A stretch of 64,000 nt of DNA from Lachnospiraceae bacterium. GTDB taxonomy: Bacteria > Bacillota > Clostridia > Lachnospirales > Lachnospiraceae. The notes beneath the pieces were generated by a model. That model did not search any database. It worked only from the letters and a program-made list of their open reading frames with translations, and was not told the DNA's origin. Below, piece after piece: positions 26,235-35,467 of this stretch (its first letter is position 1; every line of letters begins with the position of its first letter). The stretch covers positions 23,773 through 87,772 of the forward strand of contig JAGAQU010000064.1 in the NCBI GenBank assembly GCA_017622575.1. Direction: 5' to 3'. A program made the position numbers and the translations under genes.

Positions 26235-27680
26235 ATGAAAAAAATTCTTTTTGTCGCATCAGAGGGTGTACCATTTATTAAAACGGGAGGGCTTGCCGAC
26301 GTTGTAGGTTCCCTTCCCAAATGTATTGACAGGCAATATTTTGATGTGAGAGTAGTCCTTCCCAAATATACCTGTATGAGACAGGAAATGAAGGATAAAC
26401 TCAGCTATGTAACTCATTTTTACATGGACTTTCACTGGAAAAATGAGTATGTCGGTATCCTGTATGCCGAAGTAGACGGAGTCAAATATTATTTCATAGA
26501 TAATGAAAGCTTTTTTAACGGCTTTAAGCCTTACAGTGACAATGCCCTGTTTGAAATTGAAAAATATGCATTTTTCTCAAAGGCAGCGTTGTCTATCCTT
26601 CCGGTGATCGATTTCAGACCTGATATCATTCACTGCCATGACTGGCAGACAGGTCTCATCCCGGTATATTTAAAAGAACGCTTCCAGGGAAGCGATTTTT
26701 ATCGGGGCATTAAATCCATTATGACCATTCACAATCTGAAATTCCAGGGAAAATGGAGCGTAAAGGAAGTAAAGGATATCACGGGACTTCCCGACTATTA
26801 CTTTACACCAGATAAGCTGGAAGCCTACAAGGATGCCAACCTGTTAAAGGGCGGTATTGTATATGCTGATGCGATTACTACCGTAAGCCCTACATACGCA
26901 GAAGAGATCAAGACACCTTTTTATGGAGAAAATCTGGATGGTCTGCTTCGGGCCAGAAGCCATGACCTTCGCGGTATCATAAACGGAATTGATACGGATG
27001 ATTTCAATCCTGAAACCGATAAGAATATCGAGTACAATTACAATGCCATGAACTTCCGCAAGGAAAAAATCAAGAATAAGCGGGCACTTCAGGCTGAACT
27101 TGGACTGGAGCAGGATGACAAGAAGTTTATGATCGGCATTGTGTCCAGATTGACAGATCAGAAGGGCTTTGATCTGATCGCTTATATTATGGATGAACTC
27201 TGCCAGAGCAATGTGCAGATAGTGGTACTTGGCACCGGTGAGGAACGCTATGAAAATATGTTCCGCCATTTTGACTGGAAGTACAATAATAAAGTATCGG
27301 CCAATATCTATTATTCCGATGCCTTATCCCATAAGATATATGCGGCAAGTGATGCATTCCTGATGCCGTCTCTGTTTGAACCCTGCGGTTTAAGCCAGCT
27401 GATGAGCCTCCGCTACGGAACTGTGCCGATTGTCAGGGAAACAGGCGGATTAAAGGATACGGTGCAGCCTTACAATGAGTATGAGAGTACCGGTACCGGA
27501 TTTTCCTTTACCAATTATAATGCACATGAGATGCTTGGAACCATCTATTATGCAGAGAAGATCTTTTATGAGAAGAAGCGGGAATGGAACAAGATTGTTG
27601 ACCGTGCCATGGCTGCTGACTTCTCCTGGAATGTTTCCGCGAAGAAATATCAGGAAATGTATGACTGGCTGATCGGATAG
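26235..27680 (+). CDS. glgA: Glycogen synthase (ADP-glucose type)
   Basis: 481 residues, GT5 family, GT-B fold. The N-terminal ADP-glucose motif KTGGLADVVGSLPK is at residues 17-30. It also shows HCHDWQTGLIPVYL, and the C-terminal active-site segment PSLFEPCGLSQL followed by RETGGLKDTV. It extends alpha-1,4-glucan. I chose ATG 26235, 7 bases after GGAGG. No other glg gene is in the window, so it stands alone here. Confidence 0.95.
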   Translation: MKKILFVASEGVPFIKTGGLADVVGSLPKCIDRQYFDVRVVLPKYTCMRQEMKDKLSYVTHFYMDFHWKNEYVGILYAEVDGVKYYFIDNESFFNGFKPYSDNALFEIEKYAFFSKAALSILPVIDFRPDIIHCHDWQTGLIPVYLKERFQGSDFYRGIKSIMTIHNLKFQGKWSVKEVKDITGLPDYYFTPDKLEAYKDANLLKGGIVYADAITTVSPTYAEEIKTPFYGENLDGLLRARSHDLRGIINGIDTDDFNPETDKNIEYNYNAMNFRKEKIKNKRALQAELGLEQDDKKFMIGIVSRLTDQKGFDLIAYIMDELCQSNVQIVVLGTGEERYENMFRHFDWKYNNKVSANIYYSDALSHKIYAASDAFLMPSLFEPCGLSQLMSLRYGTVPIVRETGGLKDTVQPYNEYESTGTGFSFTNYNAHEMLGTIYYAEKIFYEKKREWNKIVDRAMAADFSWNVSAKKYQEMYDWLIG

Positions 27681-27709
27681 GTTGGTTATCTCACTTTTGT
27701 TCTAAAAAG

Positions 27710-28083
27710 CGATCTGTAAGGTTGGTGATGACCTAAAATCATACAACCTTACAGATTTATTCTATTTTCATTCAAATATGTAATGTTAGTCCTCATCTTG
27801 CCAGGACTTAAGCACACCAACATTACAGAAATTCCAAGAAATGCGCTAAATATGTAACATTTTACTTCCACGTACGATAGCAGGAGCAGTTCAGGATTAC
27901 ATAAAATTCAATAAACAAGTCAAATATGTAATGTTTTGATGCTATTTGCGATATAAGGAGTAATTCAAGATTACATAAAATCCCAAAAACATATTAAATA
28001 TGTAACTTTCTGCCATTATTTATTTGAGAATGGAAGTAGAAGCATTACAGAAATTGATCAAAACTTATCAAATATGTAATGTA
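27710..28083. repeat. Array of imperfect hairpins at exact 74-bp period
   Basis: The block AAATATGTAA starts at 27774, 27848, 27922, 27996 and 28070, each exactly 74 bases apart. In the four complete units an invariant ATTACA lies at unit positions 49-54, followed by GAAATT or TAAAAT. TGTAAT and ATTACA pair, giving a hairpin around a 38-base interior that differs in every unit; a variable 14-base linker follows. An earlier variant unit (27710-27773, 64 bases) has arms CTGTAAGGTT / AACCTTACAG, a compensatory change relative to TGTAATGTT / AACATTACA in unit 1. The last half-unit runs up to the ribosome binding site of the next gene. Confidence 0.88.
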
Positions 28084-28124
28084 CTGATATTCAATACATC
28101 GCGATACTGTCACAGAGGGGATAT

Positions 28125-28952
28125 ATGGAAAAGAAAAACAATTATATTAAGAAATTTACGTTCGCTGATCAGGTATGTGAACGAATCAGCTATCTGAATA
28201 AGGTAAAGGATTATCTTGAGAAACAATTAAAAAATATGCCTGCAGGAAATCTATTGATTGCACCGGGAACAACGCCTAACAGCTTTCGCTATTATAGGAG
28301 AGAATCTCCCCAGGATAAGAGCGGAACCTATCTTGACAGGTCTAAGCAGGATATAAAGGAGCAGCTTGCAAATAAGAAATATTATGAAAAACTGCATACA
28401 GCTGTATCTAAGGAACTAACTGCACTTGAGAAGATTAATAAACTTAATCATTCCGACGCAATTATTCATACATATGAGTCGTTAAATAAAGGACTGAAAA
28501 AACTGATCCATCCAATTAATGTGGATGATAGTACATATGCAAAAATGTGGGAAGCTGTCACATATAAAGGTCTTGAATTTGACGCAGAAGACAAAACAGA
28601 ATTCTATACAAAACGCGGAGAACGTGTCAGATCCAAGAGTGAGATTCTGATTGCTAATACTCTTAATGATAATAACATACCATATAGATATGAGTGTCCG
28701 GTTGAAGTGGATATCGGTAAAAAACTCTATCCGGATTTTATGGTTCTTAATAGAAAGCAGAGAAAAGAATTTTATTGGGAACATCTTGGGATGATGGATA
28801 ATCCGGATTATGTTGTCCATAATATGTGGAAATTTAATGAATATAAAAAGGCAGGATTGGTTCTTGGAATAAATCTTTTCGTGACCTATGAAACATCAGC
28901 AATGCCTTTAGGTACTGGTGAAATTGAAAGACTGATCAGTTTATTTTTATAG
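28125..28952 (+). CDS. PD-(D/E)XK nuclease-like protein of unknown function
   Basis: 275 residues, directly downstream of the hairpin array; GAGGGG precedes ATG 28125. The N-terminal 150 residues are helical and Lys-rich. The C-terminal part looks like a restriction-endonuclease-like fold: RVRSKSEILIANTL (Glu173), EVDIGKKLYPDF (Asp204), then FYWEHLGM (Glu219) and a final strand NLFVTYET. The third motif reads E-H-L instead of E-x-K, so catalysis is uncertain. Codon and base use are more AT-rich than in glgA, which suggests acquisition. I cannot assign a function. Confidence 0.72.
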   Translation: MEKKNNYIKKFTFADQVCERISYLNKVKDYLEKQLKNMPAGNLLIAPGTTPNSFRYYRRESPQDKSGTYLDRSKQDIKEQLANKKYYEKLHTAVSKELTALEKINKLNHSDAIIHTYESLNKGLKKLIHPINVDDSTYAKMWEAVTYKGLEFDAEDKTEFYTKRGERVRSKSEILIANTLNDNNIPYRYECPVEVDIGKKLYPDFMVLNRKQRKEFYWEHLGMMDNPDYVVHNMWKFNEYKKAGLVLGINLFVTYETSAMPLGTGEIERLISLFL

Positions 28953-29092
28953 CAAAGGGAGATATCAGATTTACTGTTGACGAAATGTTTGGCAAAAAAT
29001 ATAATGTAATAGTAACTGTGAACGAAATGTATACGAGCAAAATCGTTGGGTCATCATCTAAATAAAATGGAATATTTTGGAGCGTAACACAA

Positions 29093-30835
29093 ATGCCTCA
29101 AAGCAAAAAAAATGATGGAATGATTATGCAGGCGGGGATTCTGGCTGTGGCCGGAATCATCGTCCGCATTATCGGACTTCTATATAACAGTCCGATGGCA
29201 GTCATTCTCGGAGATGAAGGAATCGGATATTACAATATGGCGTACAATGCTTATACCATTGTGCTTTTAATATCCTCCTACAGCATTCCTTCCGCCATTT
29301 CCAAAGTGATTGCCCAGAAACTTGCGGCAAAAGAATATCGAAATGCGCATCGAATTTTTAAATGTGCGCTGATTTATGTGCTGGTAGTAGGTGGTATTGC
29401 CAGCTTATTTGTGTTTTTCGGGGCAGGATTGCTGGTGCAGGTAGAGTATGCCGTGCTTCCGCTTAAGGTGTTGGCTCCTACTATCTTTTTTAGCGGCATT
29501 TTAGGCGTTTTGAGGGGCTATTTCCAGGCTCACAGATCCATGGTGCAGACATCCCTGTCACAGATCGTGGAGCAGATTTTAAATGCTGTTTTCAGTATTC
29601 TGATGGCATATTTACTGACCAAGGCCATGAGCAGCAGACCGGAGAGCGAGCAGCTTTCCTGTGGAGCAGCCGGAGGAGCCATCGGTACCGGTGTCGGTGT
29701 GCTGACGGCGCTTCTCTTTATGCTTGGCATGTATGCGCTGAATCGCAAGATGATTCTCAGGAGAGTGAAGAGGGACAGAACTCCTTTTGATGATTCTTAT
29801 GGGGAAGTCCTGAAAATGATCATTATGGTAGTGACGCCGTTTATCTTAAGCACTTTTATTTATAATGCCAATGTATTTATCAATCAGACCATTTATGAAA
29901 ATATCTTAATGAGACAGAAAAATCTTGCAGATACACTGATCGCATCCCAGATGGGGATTGCGGGAAAAGCGGTTAAGATCTCTAATATTCCCATCGCCCT
30001 TGCCTCTGCCATGGCAACGGCTCTGATCCCCGGAATCTCCAGTGATTTTGCGAGGAGAGATTTGGACGGAGTCAAGGGGAAAGTGGCAAAATCCATGAAG
30101 GTGACCATGCTGATCGCTATCCCTGCGGCAGTGGGGATCGGTGTCCTTGCAAAGCCCATTATGTGGGTTTTGTATCCGCAGAAATCCTCCATTGATCTGT
30201 CGTCGGCTTTGCTTTCCGTACTGGCAGTCAGTGTGGTGTTTTATTCCATGTCTACCTTATCCAACGCGGTGCTGCAGTCCATCGGCAAATTAAACAGTCC
30301 TCTCATCAATGCGGCGTTGGCTCTGGCCATACAGTCCGGTGCTTTGGCAGCCATGTTACTGTTTCTGGATGAATCCTATGCGCCCTATTACTATATTATT
30401 GCAATGGCATGTTATTCCCTGCTGATCAGTATTTTTAACAGTATTTCCATCCGGAAAAATCTCAAATACAGACAGGAGATGGGGAATACTTTTTTAAAAC
30501 CCTTCCTTTCCGCAGCAGTGATGGGAGTGGTGGCATTCGGTGTTTATCATGGACTTTATGCACTTCTCCCGGTCAATATTCTGGCACTTTTTGTGTCTGT
30601 GGTGGTGGCGGTCATCGTTTACTTTGTATTGGTGATCCGCATGGGAGCCATGACGGAGGATGAGCTTTCCGGTATGCCGAAAGGAAAAATGCTTGTAAGA
30701 ATTGCAAAAAAACTGCATCTTATGAAAGAAACACGGGATGGCTATGATGGATTTAACGAAATGGATGATTCTGATAATTTTGATAGAAAAAAAGTGCCTG
30801 ATATAGAAGATGCTGATTACTGGCTTGATGATTAA
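29093..30835 (+). CDS. SpoVB/MurJ-like polysaccharide or lipid flippase
   Basis: 580 residues with about 14 membrane segments and the MOP/PST superfamily start GILAVAGIIVRIIGLLYNSPM, followed by YYNMAYNAYTI and GVLRGYFQAHRSM. Relatives include SpoVB (spore cortex synthesis) and MurJ/Amj lipid II flippases. The last 40 residues are an acidic cytoplasmic tail. The gene stands alone between the accessory 28125 gene and the coat-like genes. Which lipid it moves cannot be read from sequence. Confidence 0.85.
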   Translation: MPQSKKNDGMIMQAGILAVAGIIVRIIGLLYNSPMAVILGDEGIGYYNMAYNAYTIVLLISSYSIPSAISKVIAQKLAAKEYRNAHRIFKCALIYVLVVGGIASLFVFFGAGLLVQVEYAVLPLKVLAPTIFFSGILGVLRGYFQAHRSMVQTSLSQIVEQILNAVFSILMAYLLTKAMSSRPESEQLSCGAAGGAIGTGVGVLTALLFMLGMYALNRKMILRRVKRDRTPFDDSYGEVLKMIIMVVTPFILSTFIYNANVFINQTIYENILMRQKNLADTLIASQMGIAGKAVKISNIPIALASAMATALIPGISSDFARRDLDGVKGKVAKSMKVTMLIAIPAAVGIGVLAKPIMWVLYPQKSSIDLSSALLSVLAVSVVFYSMSTLSNAVLQSIGKLNSPLINAALALAIQSGALAAMLLFLDESYAPYYYIIAMACYSLLISIFNSISIRKNLKYRQEMGNTFLKPFLSAAVMGVVAFGVYHGLYALLPVNILALFVSVVVAVIVYFVLVIRMGAMTEDELSGMPKGKMLVRIAKKLHLMKETRDGYDGFNEMDDSDNFDRKKVPDIEDADYWLDD

Positions 30836-30913
30836 GTAAAAAATAAAGAATAAAAATAAACCTCCCGGAAATACTACCACTGTAAGTGAATCATATTTTC
30901 AGGAGGTATTTTT

Positions 30914-31099
30914 ATGGCCAGTTTATCAGAACTTGAATTACAGAATCTCCGCCATTTGATCGGCGGCTATGACACCACCCATTGCAAAATGAAGGAATAT
31001 GCCCAGGAAGCGACTGATCCCAAGATCAAGCAGTTTTTTGAAAAAGGTGCAAAGTCTGCGATGGACAACAAAAATCAGTTGATGAAGTTTTTGCAGTAG
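30914..31099 (+). CDS. Small coat-like protein (Coat F type fragment)
   Basis: 61 residues, helical, with ELELQNLRHLIGGYDTTHCKMKEYAQEATDPKIKQFFEKGAKSA in the style of spore coat CotF N-terminal halves (short segments only quoted as pattern). AGGAGG is 8 bases from the ATG. ACCTCC at about 30860 could pair with this ribosome binding site. It forms a two-gene unit with the next gene, 12 bases away. Confidence 0.6.
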   Translation: MASLSELELQNLRHLIGGYDTTHCKMKEYAQEATDPKIKQFFEKGAKSAMDNKNQLMKFLQ

Positions 31100-31111
31100 G
31101 AGGGATGGAAG

Positions 31112-31372
31112 ATGCAGTTAAATGAAAAGACAATGGTAGCAGATACTTTGGCGGGAATCAACGGAGAGCTGGTGCGCTTCGGCGAGATGATCCCGCAGAC
31201 GGAAAACAAGGAGTTAAAGCAGACCTTAAAACAGTTTCGAAATGCCTGTGAGCAGTCTCAGGAGGAGATCTATCAACTGGCAAGAGAAAAATCCTATTAT
31301 GTGCCTGCATCCAAGGCAACACAGGAAGAGATCGATCATGTAAAGAGCCTGTTTACGCAGGGAACTCTGTAA
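31112..31372 (+). CDS. Coat F-like protein
   Basis: 86 residues, helical: KTMVADTLAGINGELVRFGE, a middle helix ending CEQSQEEIYQLAREKSYY and the ending PASKATQEEIDHVKSLF. The pattern, with Tyr-Tyr-x-Pro-Ala before the final helix, is that of Coat F family spore coat proteins. It was probably split from, or pairs with, the 61-residue neighbour. Expected in the spore coat or as a small helical ferritin-like bundle. Confidence 0.65.
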   Translation: MQLNEKTMVADTLAGINGELVRFGEMIPQTENKELKQTLKQFRNACEQSQEEIYQLAREKSYYVPASKATQEEIDHVKSLFTQGTL

Positions 31373-31390
31373 GGAAAGGCAAAAATCAGT

Positions 31391-31420
31391 AGAAAGGACC
31401 GGCATGAGCCGGTCCTTTCT
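31391..31420. terminator. Bidirectional terminator between convergent genes
   Basis: AGAAAGGACCGGC and GCCGGTCCTTTCT form a perfect 13-bp stem with an ATGA loop. It lies between the coat-like genes and the convergent rqcH, and its last two bases are in the rqcH stop codon. Both strands end in TTTCT. Confidence 0.85.
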
Positions 31421-33170
31421 ACAGCTGCCGTATCTTTGAAATATCCGTGTCGATCATCATGGAGTAGTTGGTATAGTACACCACAAATCCGGGTTTGCTG
31501 CCGTTCGGTTTTTTCACATTTTTCTTTTGCAGATAGTCAACTTCCACCTTTTCCTGGTCACGGCCTTTGGAATAATAGGCGGCAAGTCTTGCCGCTTCCT
31601 CGAAGGTGGTATCGGGGAGTTCCTCACCGTTCGTCTTTACCACAACGTGAGAGCCGGGAATCCCTTTGGCGTGAAACCACCAGTCATTTCCCGTGGCAAA
31701 CTTAAAGGTGAGCTCATCGTTCTGGTAATTGTTTTTTCCTACATAGATATGGAAGCCGTCGCTGCTGATATAGTGGAAAGGACGGCTGGTGACCTTGACT
31801 TTTTTGGCACCGCCTTTTCTGCGGATATAACTGCTCTCGATCAGTTCCTCCCGAATCTGTGTCAGATCCTCCTCCAGCAGTGCGATGTCAAGGGCTGTCT
31901 GAATGGACTCCAGATGATCGATCTCTTCTTTTACTTCCAGAGTCAAAGTGGAAAGCGCCTCGTAGGTACGCTTCAGCTTCCCGTACTTTTCAAAATATTT
32001 TTTTGCATTTTCCGAGGCAGAAAGAAGCGGATCAAGCGGAATGGTGATCACCTCATCGGTATAGTAATTCAGTGCCTCCATGGATTTTGCACCGGGGGCA
32101 ACATTGTATCCGTAGGTGTTGAGAAGTTCTCCGTAGACCTTGTACTTGTCCTTCTTTTCGGTATCCTGCATCTGTTTTACCTGCAGATCATACTTTTTGA
32201 TGTTGCGCTCAAGAGCGGTCTGTACGATGCGGCGAAGATCAGAGGATTTCTGACGGACGCGGGTAATCTGATTTTTTTGGGCATAGTACTGTTCAAGGAG
32301 AGCGGAAATGGAGATAAATTCCGTCCTGTTGTCGCCGGAAAAGGAGAGAAGCGGCAAAGCCGCAAACTCTGCCGGAGCACCGTTTTCATAGACAATGACG
32401 GGTTTGAAATTTCCTTCTTTCACTCTTTTCATCACAGAGTCAAAGGCTTCAAATAATTGCATGAGCTGCGCTTCCCCATCGGGAGTTTCCCTGAAAACAG
32501 CGGTAGAAGAGTCTCCGTCCACGCGGCCCTCCGCGCAGATTTCGTTTGCAATCACAGGGGATAAGCCGGTATAGGAAGAATAGAGTGCTTTAAAAACAGG
32601 CATGGATTTATCCGTAATGAGGGATTTGAAGCTTTCATATGTTGTGGTGAGCGGATCCGCTTTATCCTGTGTTAAAGGGATAAAATAGTCTCTGCCCGGA
32701 AGAACCTCTCTGACGGAGCTCACCATGCCGGAAATATGTTTGATGCTGTCAATGATTTTATTATCCTCATTGATAAAAATGATATTGCTGTGTTTGCCCA
32801 TGATTTCCACTACAAGTGTTTTTTTACAGAGATCCCCCATCTCGTCCAAATGCTCAATATGAATCCGGACAATACGCTCCAGGCCGGGCTGGGTAATATC
32901 CGTGATCCTGCCATTTTGCAGATGCTTTCGAAGAAGCATACAAAAACCGGGAGCTGTCATGGGACTTTGCTTATTTGCTTCCGTGAGGTAGATAAGGGGA
33001 AGGGATGCACCTGCTGAGAGAAACAGTCTCTTCTGACCTCCGTCAGCGGTTTTTATGGTAAGCAGCAGCTCGTCACTTTCCGGCTGGGCGATTTTGTAGA
33101 TGCGCCCGCCAAGCAGATTCTCTCTGAGTTCCTTCACGACGGCTGCCACAGTAATTCCGTCAAATGCCAT
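31419..33170 (-). CDS. rqcH: Rqc2/NFACT family protein RqcH
   Basis: 583 residues. The N-terminal NFACT-N domain opens MAFDGITVAAVVKELRENLLGGRIYKI. Coiled-coil and helix-hairpin segments are in the middle (about 260-440). The C-terminal NFACT-R domain has the family's YISSDGFHIYVGKNNYQND and WFHAKGIPGSHVV. RqcH binds stalled 50S subunits and adds alanine tails for degradation; older annotations call it fibronectin-binding protein. AAAAGGAGACAC precedes the ATG at 33170. Monocistronic. Confidence 0.93.
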   Translation of the reverse strand: MAFDGITVAAVVKELRENLLGGRIYKIAQPESDELLLTIKTADGGQKRLFLSAGASLPLIYLTEANKQSPMTAPGFCMLLRKHLQNGRITDITQPGLERIVRIHIEHLDEMGDLCKKTLVVEIMGKHSNIIFINEDNKIIDSIKHISGMVSSVREVLPGRDYFIPLTQDKADPLTTTYESFKSLITDKSMPVFKALYSSYTGLSPVIANEICAEGRVDGDSSTAVFRETPDGEAQLMQLFEAFDSVMKRVKEGNFKPVIVYENGAPAEFAALPLLSFSGDNRTEFISISALLEQYYAQKNQITRVRQKSSDLRRIVQTALERNIKKYDLQVKQMQDTEKKDKYKVYGELLNTYGYNVAPGAKSMEALNYYTDEVITIPLDPLLSASENAKKYFEKYGKLKRTYEALSTLTLEVKEEIDHLESIQTALDIALLEEDLTQIREELIESSYIRRKGGAKKVKVTSRPFHYISSDGFHIYVGKNNYQNDELTFKFATGNDWWFHAKGIPGSHVVVKTNGEELPDTTFEEAARLAAYYSKGRDQEKVEVDYLQKKNVKKPNGSKPGFVVYYTNYSMMIDTDISKIRQL

Positions 33171-33245
33171 TTTTGTGTCTCCTTTTTATGCTGAACTTTT
33201 TCTTTCTATATCATATCTCATATTTCCTTTTCAAACAAGCAAACC

Positions 33246-33274
33246 TTGACGTTTTTCTATACTTAGCCTATAAT
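33246..33274 (+). promoter_or_regulatory. Sigma-A promoter for the yicC-remA-gmk-rpoZ operon
   Basis: TTGACG (33246-33251), 17-base spacer, TATAAT (33269-33274), 72 bases before the yicC ATG. Near-consensus and correctly placed after the divergent rqcH start. Confidence 0.8.
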
Positions 33275-33345
33275 ATTATGGAATACGCAGACTGGGGGAA
33301 AAAGGTGCTGCGCATTTAAGTTGGAAGGTACAAAGGAGTAATAGC

Positions 33346-34224
33346 ATGATTAAAAGTATGACCGGCTTCGGCAGATGCGAAGTACAGGAGGGTGACCGTA
33401 AGATTACGGTGGAAATGAAATCGGTAAATCACAGATATCTGGATGTTACCATCAAAATGCCCAAAAAGCTGAATTTTTTTGAAGCAGCAATCAGAAGTGA
33501 ACTGAAAAATTATATTCAGAGAGGTAAGGTTGATATCTTTATTACTTATGAGGATTTTACGGAATCCAATGTATGTGTGAAGTACAACAAAGAACTTGCA
33601 GCTGAATATATGAACTATCTGAATAAGATGGCGGAGGATTTTTCCCTTGACAATGATATCAGGGTATCGAGCCTTGCAAGATTTCCTGAAATCCTTACGA
33701 TGGAAGAGCAGACTATTGACGAGGAAGAACTCTGGCAGCTTCTGGATAAGGCAATCAAAGGTGCAGCGGAAGGATTTGTGGAAACCAGGATCAAAGAGGG
33801 TGAACACCTTCGTGATGATCTTCTTGATAAGCTTGATAATATGCTTAAAAATGTAGATTTTATCACTGAGCGTTCTCCGAAGATTATCGAGGAGTACAGA
33901 CAGAGGCTGGAAGAGAAAGTCAGGGAGTTGTTAGAGGATACCAAGGTTGACGAGAACAGGCTCCTGACAGAAGTGACCATCTTTGCAGATAAGGTTTGTG
34001 TGGATGAAGAACTTGTTCGTCTGCGCAGTCATATTGAGACTACCCGGGATACTTTGATCGCAGGCGGAAGTATTGGGCGAAAGCTTGACTTTATCGCACA
34101 GGAGATGAACAGAGAGGCAAATACGATCCTGTCTAAGTCAAATGACCTCGAAATTTCCAATCATGCCATAGAACTGAAGACAGAGATTGAGAAGGTAAGA
34201 GAACAGATTCAGAATATCGAATAG
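33346..34224 (+). CDS. yicC: YicC/YloC family endoribonuclease
   Basis: 292 residues with the family start [10 protein letters not shown], then [13 protein letters not shown], and the conserved C-terminal block [21 protein letters not shown] followed by [15 protein letters not shown]. YicC proteins are hexameric endoribonucleases. Position upstream of remA and gmk is the standard Firmicute order (yloC-remA-gmk-rpoZ). AAAGGAG precedes the ATG. Confidence 0.93.
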   Translation: MIKSMTGFGRCEVQEGDRKITVEMKSVNHRYLDVTIKMPKKLNFFEAAIRSELKNYIQRGKVDIFITYEDFTESNVCVKYNKELAAEYMNYLNKMAEDFSLDNDIRVSSLARFPEILTMEEQTIDEEELWQLLDKAIKGAAEGFVETRIKEGEHLRDDLLDKLDNMLKNVDFITERSPKIIEEYRQRLEEKVRELLEDTKVDENRLLTEVTIFADKVCVDEELVRLRSHIETTRDTLIAGGSIGRKLDFIAQEMNREANTILSKSNDLEISNHAIELKTEIEKVREQIQNIE

Positions 34225-34235
34225 TGGGGATAGCA

Positions 34236-34496
34236 TTGAATAAATTGATTCATATTGGGTTTGGCAACATTGTAAATGCAGGTAAGATCATTGCCATCGT
34301 CAGTCCTGATTCCGCACCGGTAAAGAGAATGGTGCAGCGGGCCAGAGAGGACGGCAGCGCCATCGATGCCACGCAGGGGAGAAAAACAAAAGCCGTATTG
34401 GTAATGGAGAACAGCCAGCTTGTATTATCTGCACTGCTGCCGGAAACCATTGCCCAGAGAGCGCAGGCGGAAGGTAAAGATGAAGATGAGACGTAA
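34236..34496 (+). CDS. remA: Extracellular matrix regulator RemA
   Basis: About 86 residues (DUF370): [35 protein letters not shown] start and [14 protein letters not shown]. RemA is a ring-forming DNA-binding regulator of biofilm and osmoprotection genes in Bacillus. I chose TTG 34236 because GGGGATA lies just before it; a GTG at 34224 inside the yicC stop region is less likely. It overlaps gmk by 17 bases. Confidence 0.9.
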   Translation: MNKLIHIGFGNIVNAGKIIAIVSPDSAPVKRMVQRAREDGSAIDATQGRKTKAVLVMENSQLVLSALLPETIAQRAQAEGKDEDET

Positions 34497-35112
34497 GGGA
34501 ATTTTAATCGTAGTTTCCGGTTTCTCGGGAGTCGGAAAAGGAACGCTGATGAAACAGCTTGTACATTCCTATGACAATTATGCTCTGTCGGTCTCCATGA
34601 CAACAAGACAGCCGAGACCCGGTGAAAGTGACGGGAAAGAATATTTTTTTGTGAGCAGAGAGGTCTTTGAAAAGACAATCGCTGAAAATGGCCTGATCGA
34701 ATATGCCAATTACTGTGGCAATTATTACGGAACGCCAAAAGAATATGTGGAAAAGCAGCTGGAAAAGGGAAAGGATGTGATCCTTGAAATTGAGATTCAG
34801 GGAGCCCTGAAGGTCAGGGAACAGTTCCCTACGGCACTCCTTCTGTTCGTGATGCCGCCAAGTGCACAGGAGCTTAAGAAACGCCTTGAGGGAAGAGGAA
34901 CGGAAACCGAAGAGGTGATTGATAAGCGGCTTAAGCGTGCCACGGAGGAAGCGGAAGGAATTGAAAATTACGATTTTATCGTAATCAATGATAAGCTTGA
35001 AGAATGCGTGAAAGAAATGCATGGTCTGATACTGGCAGCTCATGAAACACCTGACAGAAATCAGGAATTTATCGATAATATGAGAAAGGAACTGGAAAAC
35101 TTTGCAAAATAG
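34480..35112 (+). CDS. gmk: Guanylate kinase
   Basis: About 210 residues. P-loop [14 protein letters not shown] near residue 14, then the GMP-binding region [19 protein letters not shown] and [10 protein letters not shown]. It converts GMP to GDP. The start is ATG 34480, six bases after GGAAGGT, inside the end of remA. Open frame further upstream belongs to remA in another frame. Confidence 0.95.
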   Translation: MKMRRKGILIVVSGFSGVGKGTLMKQLVHSYDNYALSVSMTTRQPRPGESDGKEYFFVSREVFEKTIAENGLIEYANYCGNYYGTPKEYVEKQLEKGKDVILEIEIQGALKVREQFPTALLLFVMPPSAQELKKRLEGRGTETEEVIDKRLKRATEEAEGIENYDFIVINDKLEECVKEMHGLILAAHETPDRNQEFIDNMRKELENFAK

Positions 35113-35138
35113 GTTTTCCTTAAGGAAAGGAGAAAATT

Positions 35139-35372
35139 ATGTTACATCCATCTTATTCAGATTTAATGAAAGTAGTAAACAGTGAAGTGGAACCCGGTGA
35201 AGCACCTGTAGTAAACAGCAGATACTCTATTGTGATGGCAACTTCAAAGCGTGCAAGACAGATTATTGCCGGCGATGACCCTCTGGTAAACGTAAAGGAC
35301 AGCAAGCCCTTATCCATTGCAGTGGAGGAACTGAATCAGGGAAAGATCAAAATTCTTTCCGATGAAGAATAA
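35139..35372 (+). CDS. rpoZ: RNA polymerase omega subunit
   Basis: 77 residues. It contains the omega signature NSRYSIVMATSKRARQI and KPLSIAVEELNQGKI. Omega aids assembly of RNA polymerase. AAGGAAAGGAG precedes the ATG; gmk-rpoZ is a conserved pair. Confidence 0.93.
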   Translation: MLHPSYSDLMKVVNSEVEPGEAPVVNSRYSIVMATSKRARQIIAGDDPLVNVKDSKPLSIAVEELNQGKIKILSDEE

Positions 35373-35467
35373 AAGGCGGATGCCGCATCCCGCGGTATAT
35401 CTTTGCTAAGAAGAAAAGGCGGCCGAGTATGTGGCCGCTGTTTCACTATATAAAGAAAGGTAGCGGT

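Noticed and set aside
27774..28083. The 74-bp array as a true CRISPR array
   Set aside because: Only short blocks are invariant and the rest of each repeat has diverged; no cas gene, adaptation module or AT-rich leader with identical repeats is present in the window.
27774..28083. The array as a known type III toxin-antitoxin locus
   Set aside because: The downstream protein is 275 residues with PD-(D/E)XK-like motifs, not a ToxN/CptN-like protein, and the unit length is much longer than known antitoxin RNA repeats. The comparison remains only an analogy.
28953..29092. Short frame after the 28125 gene reading FTVDEMFGKKYNVIVTV
   Set aside because: No start codon or ribosome binding site, and a stop only 44 codons after the previous stop; at most a relic of a lost partner gene.
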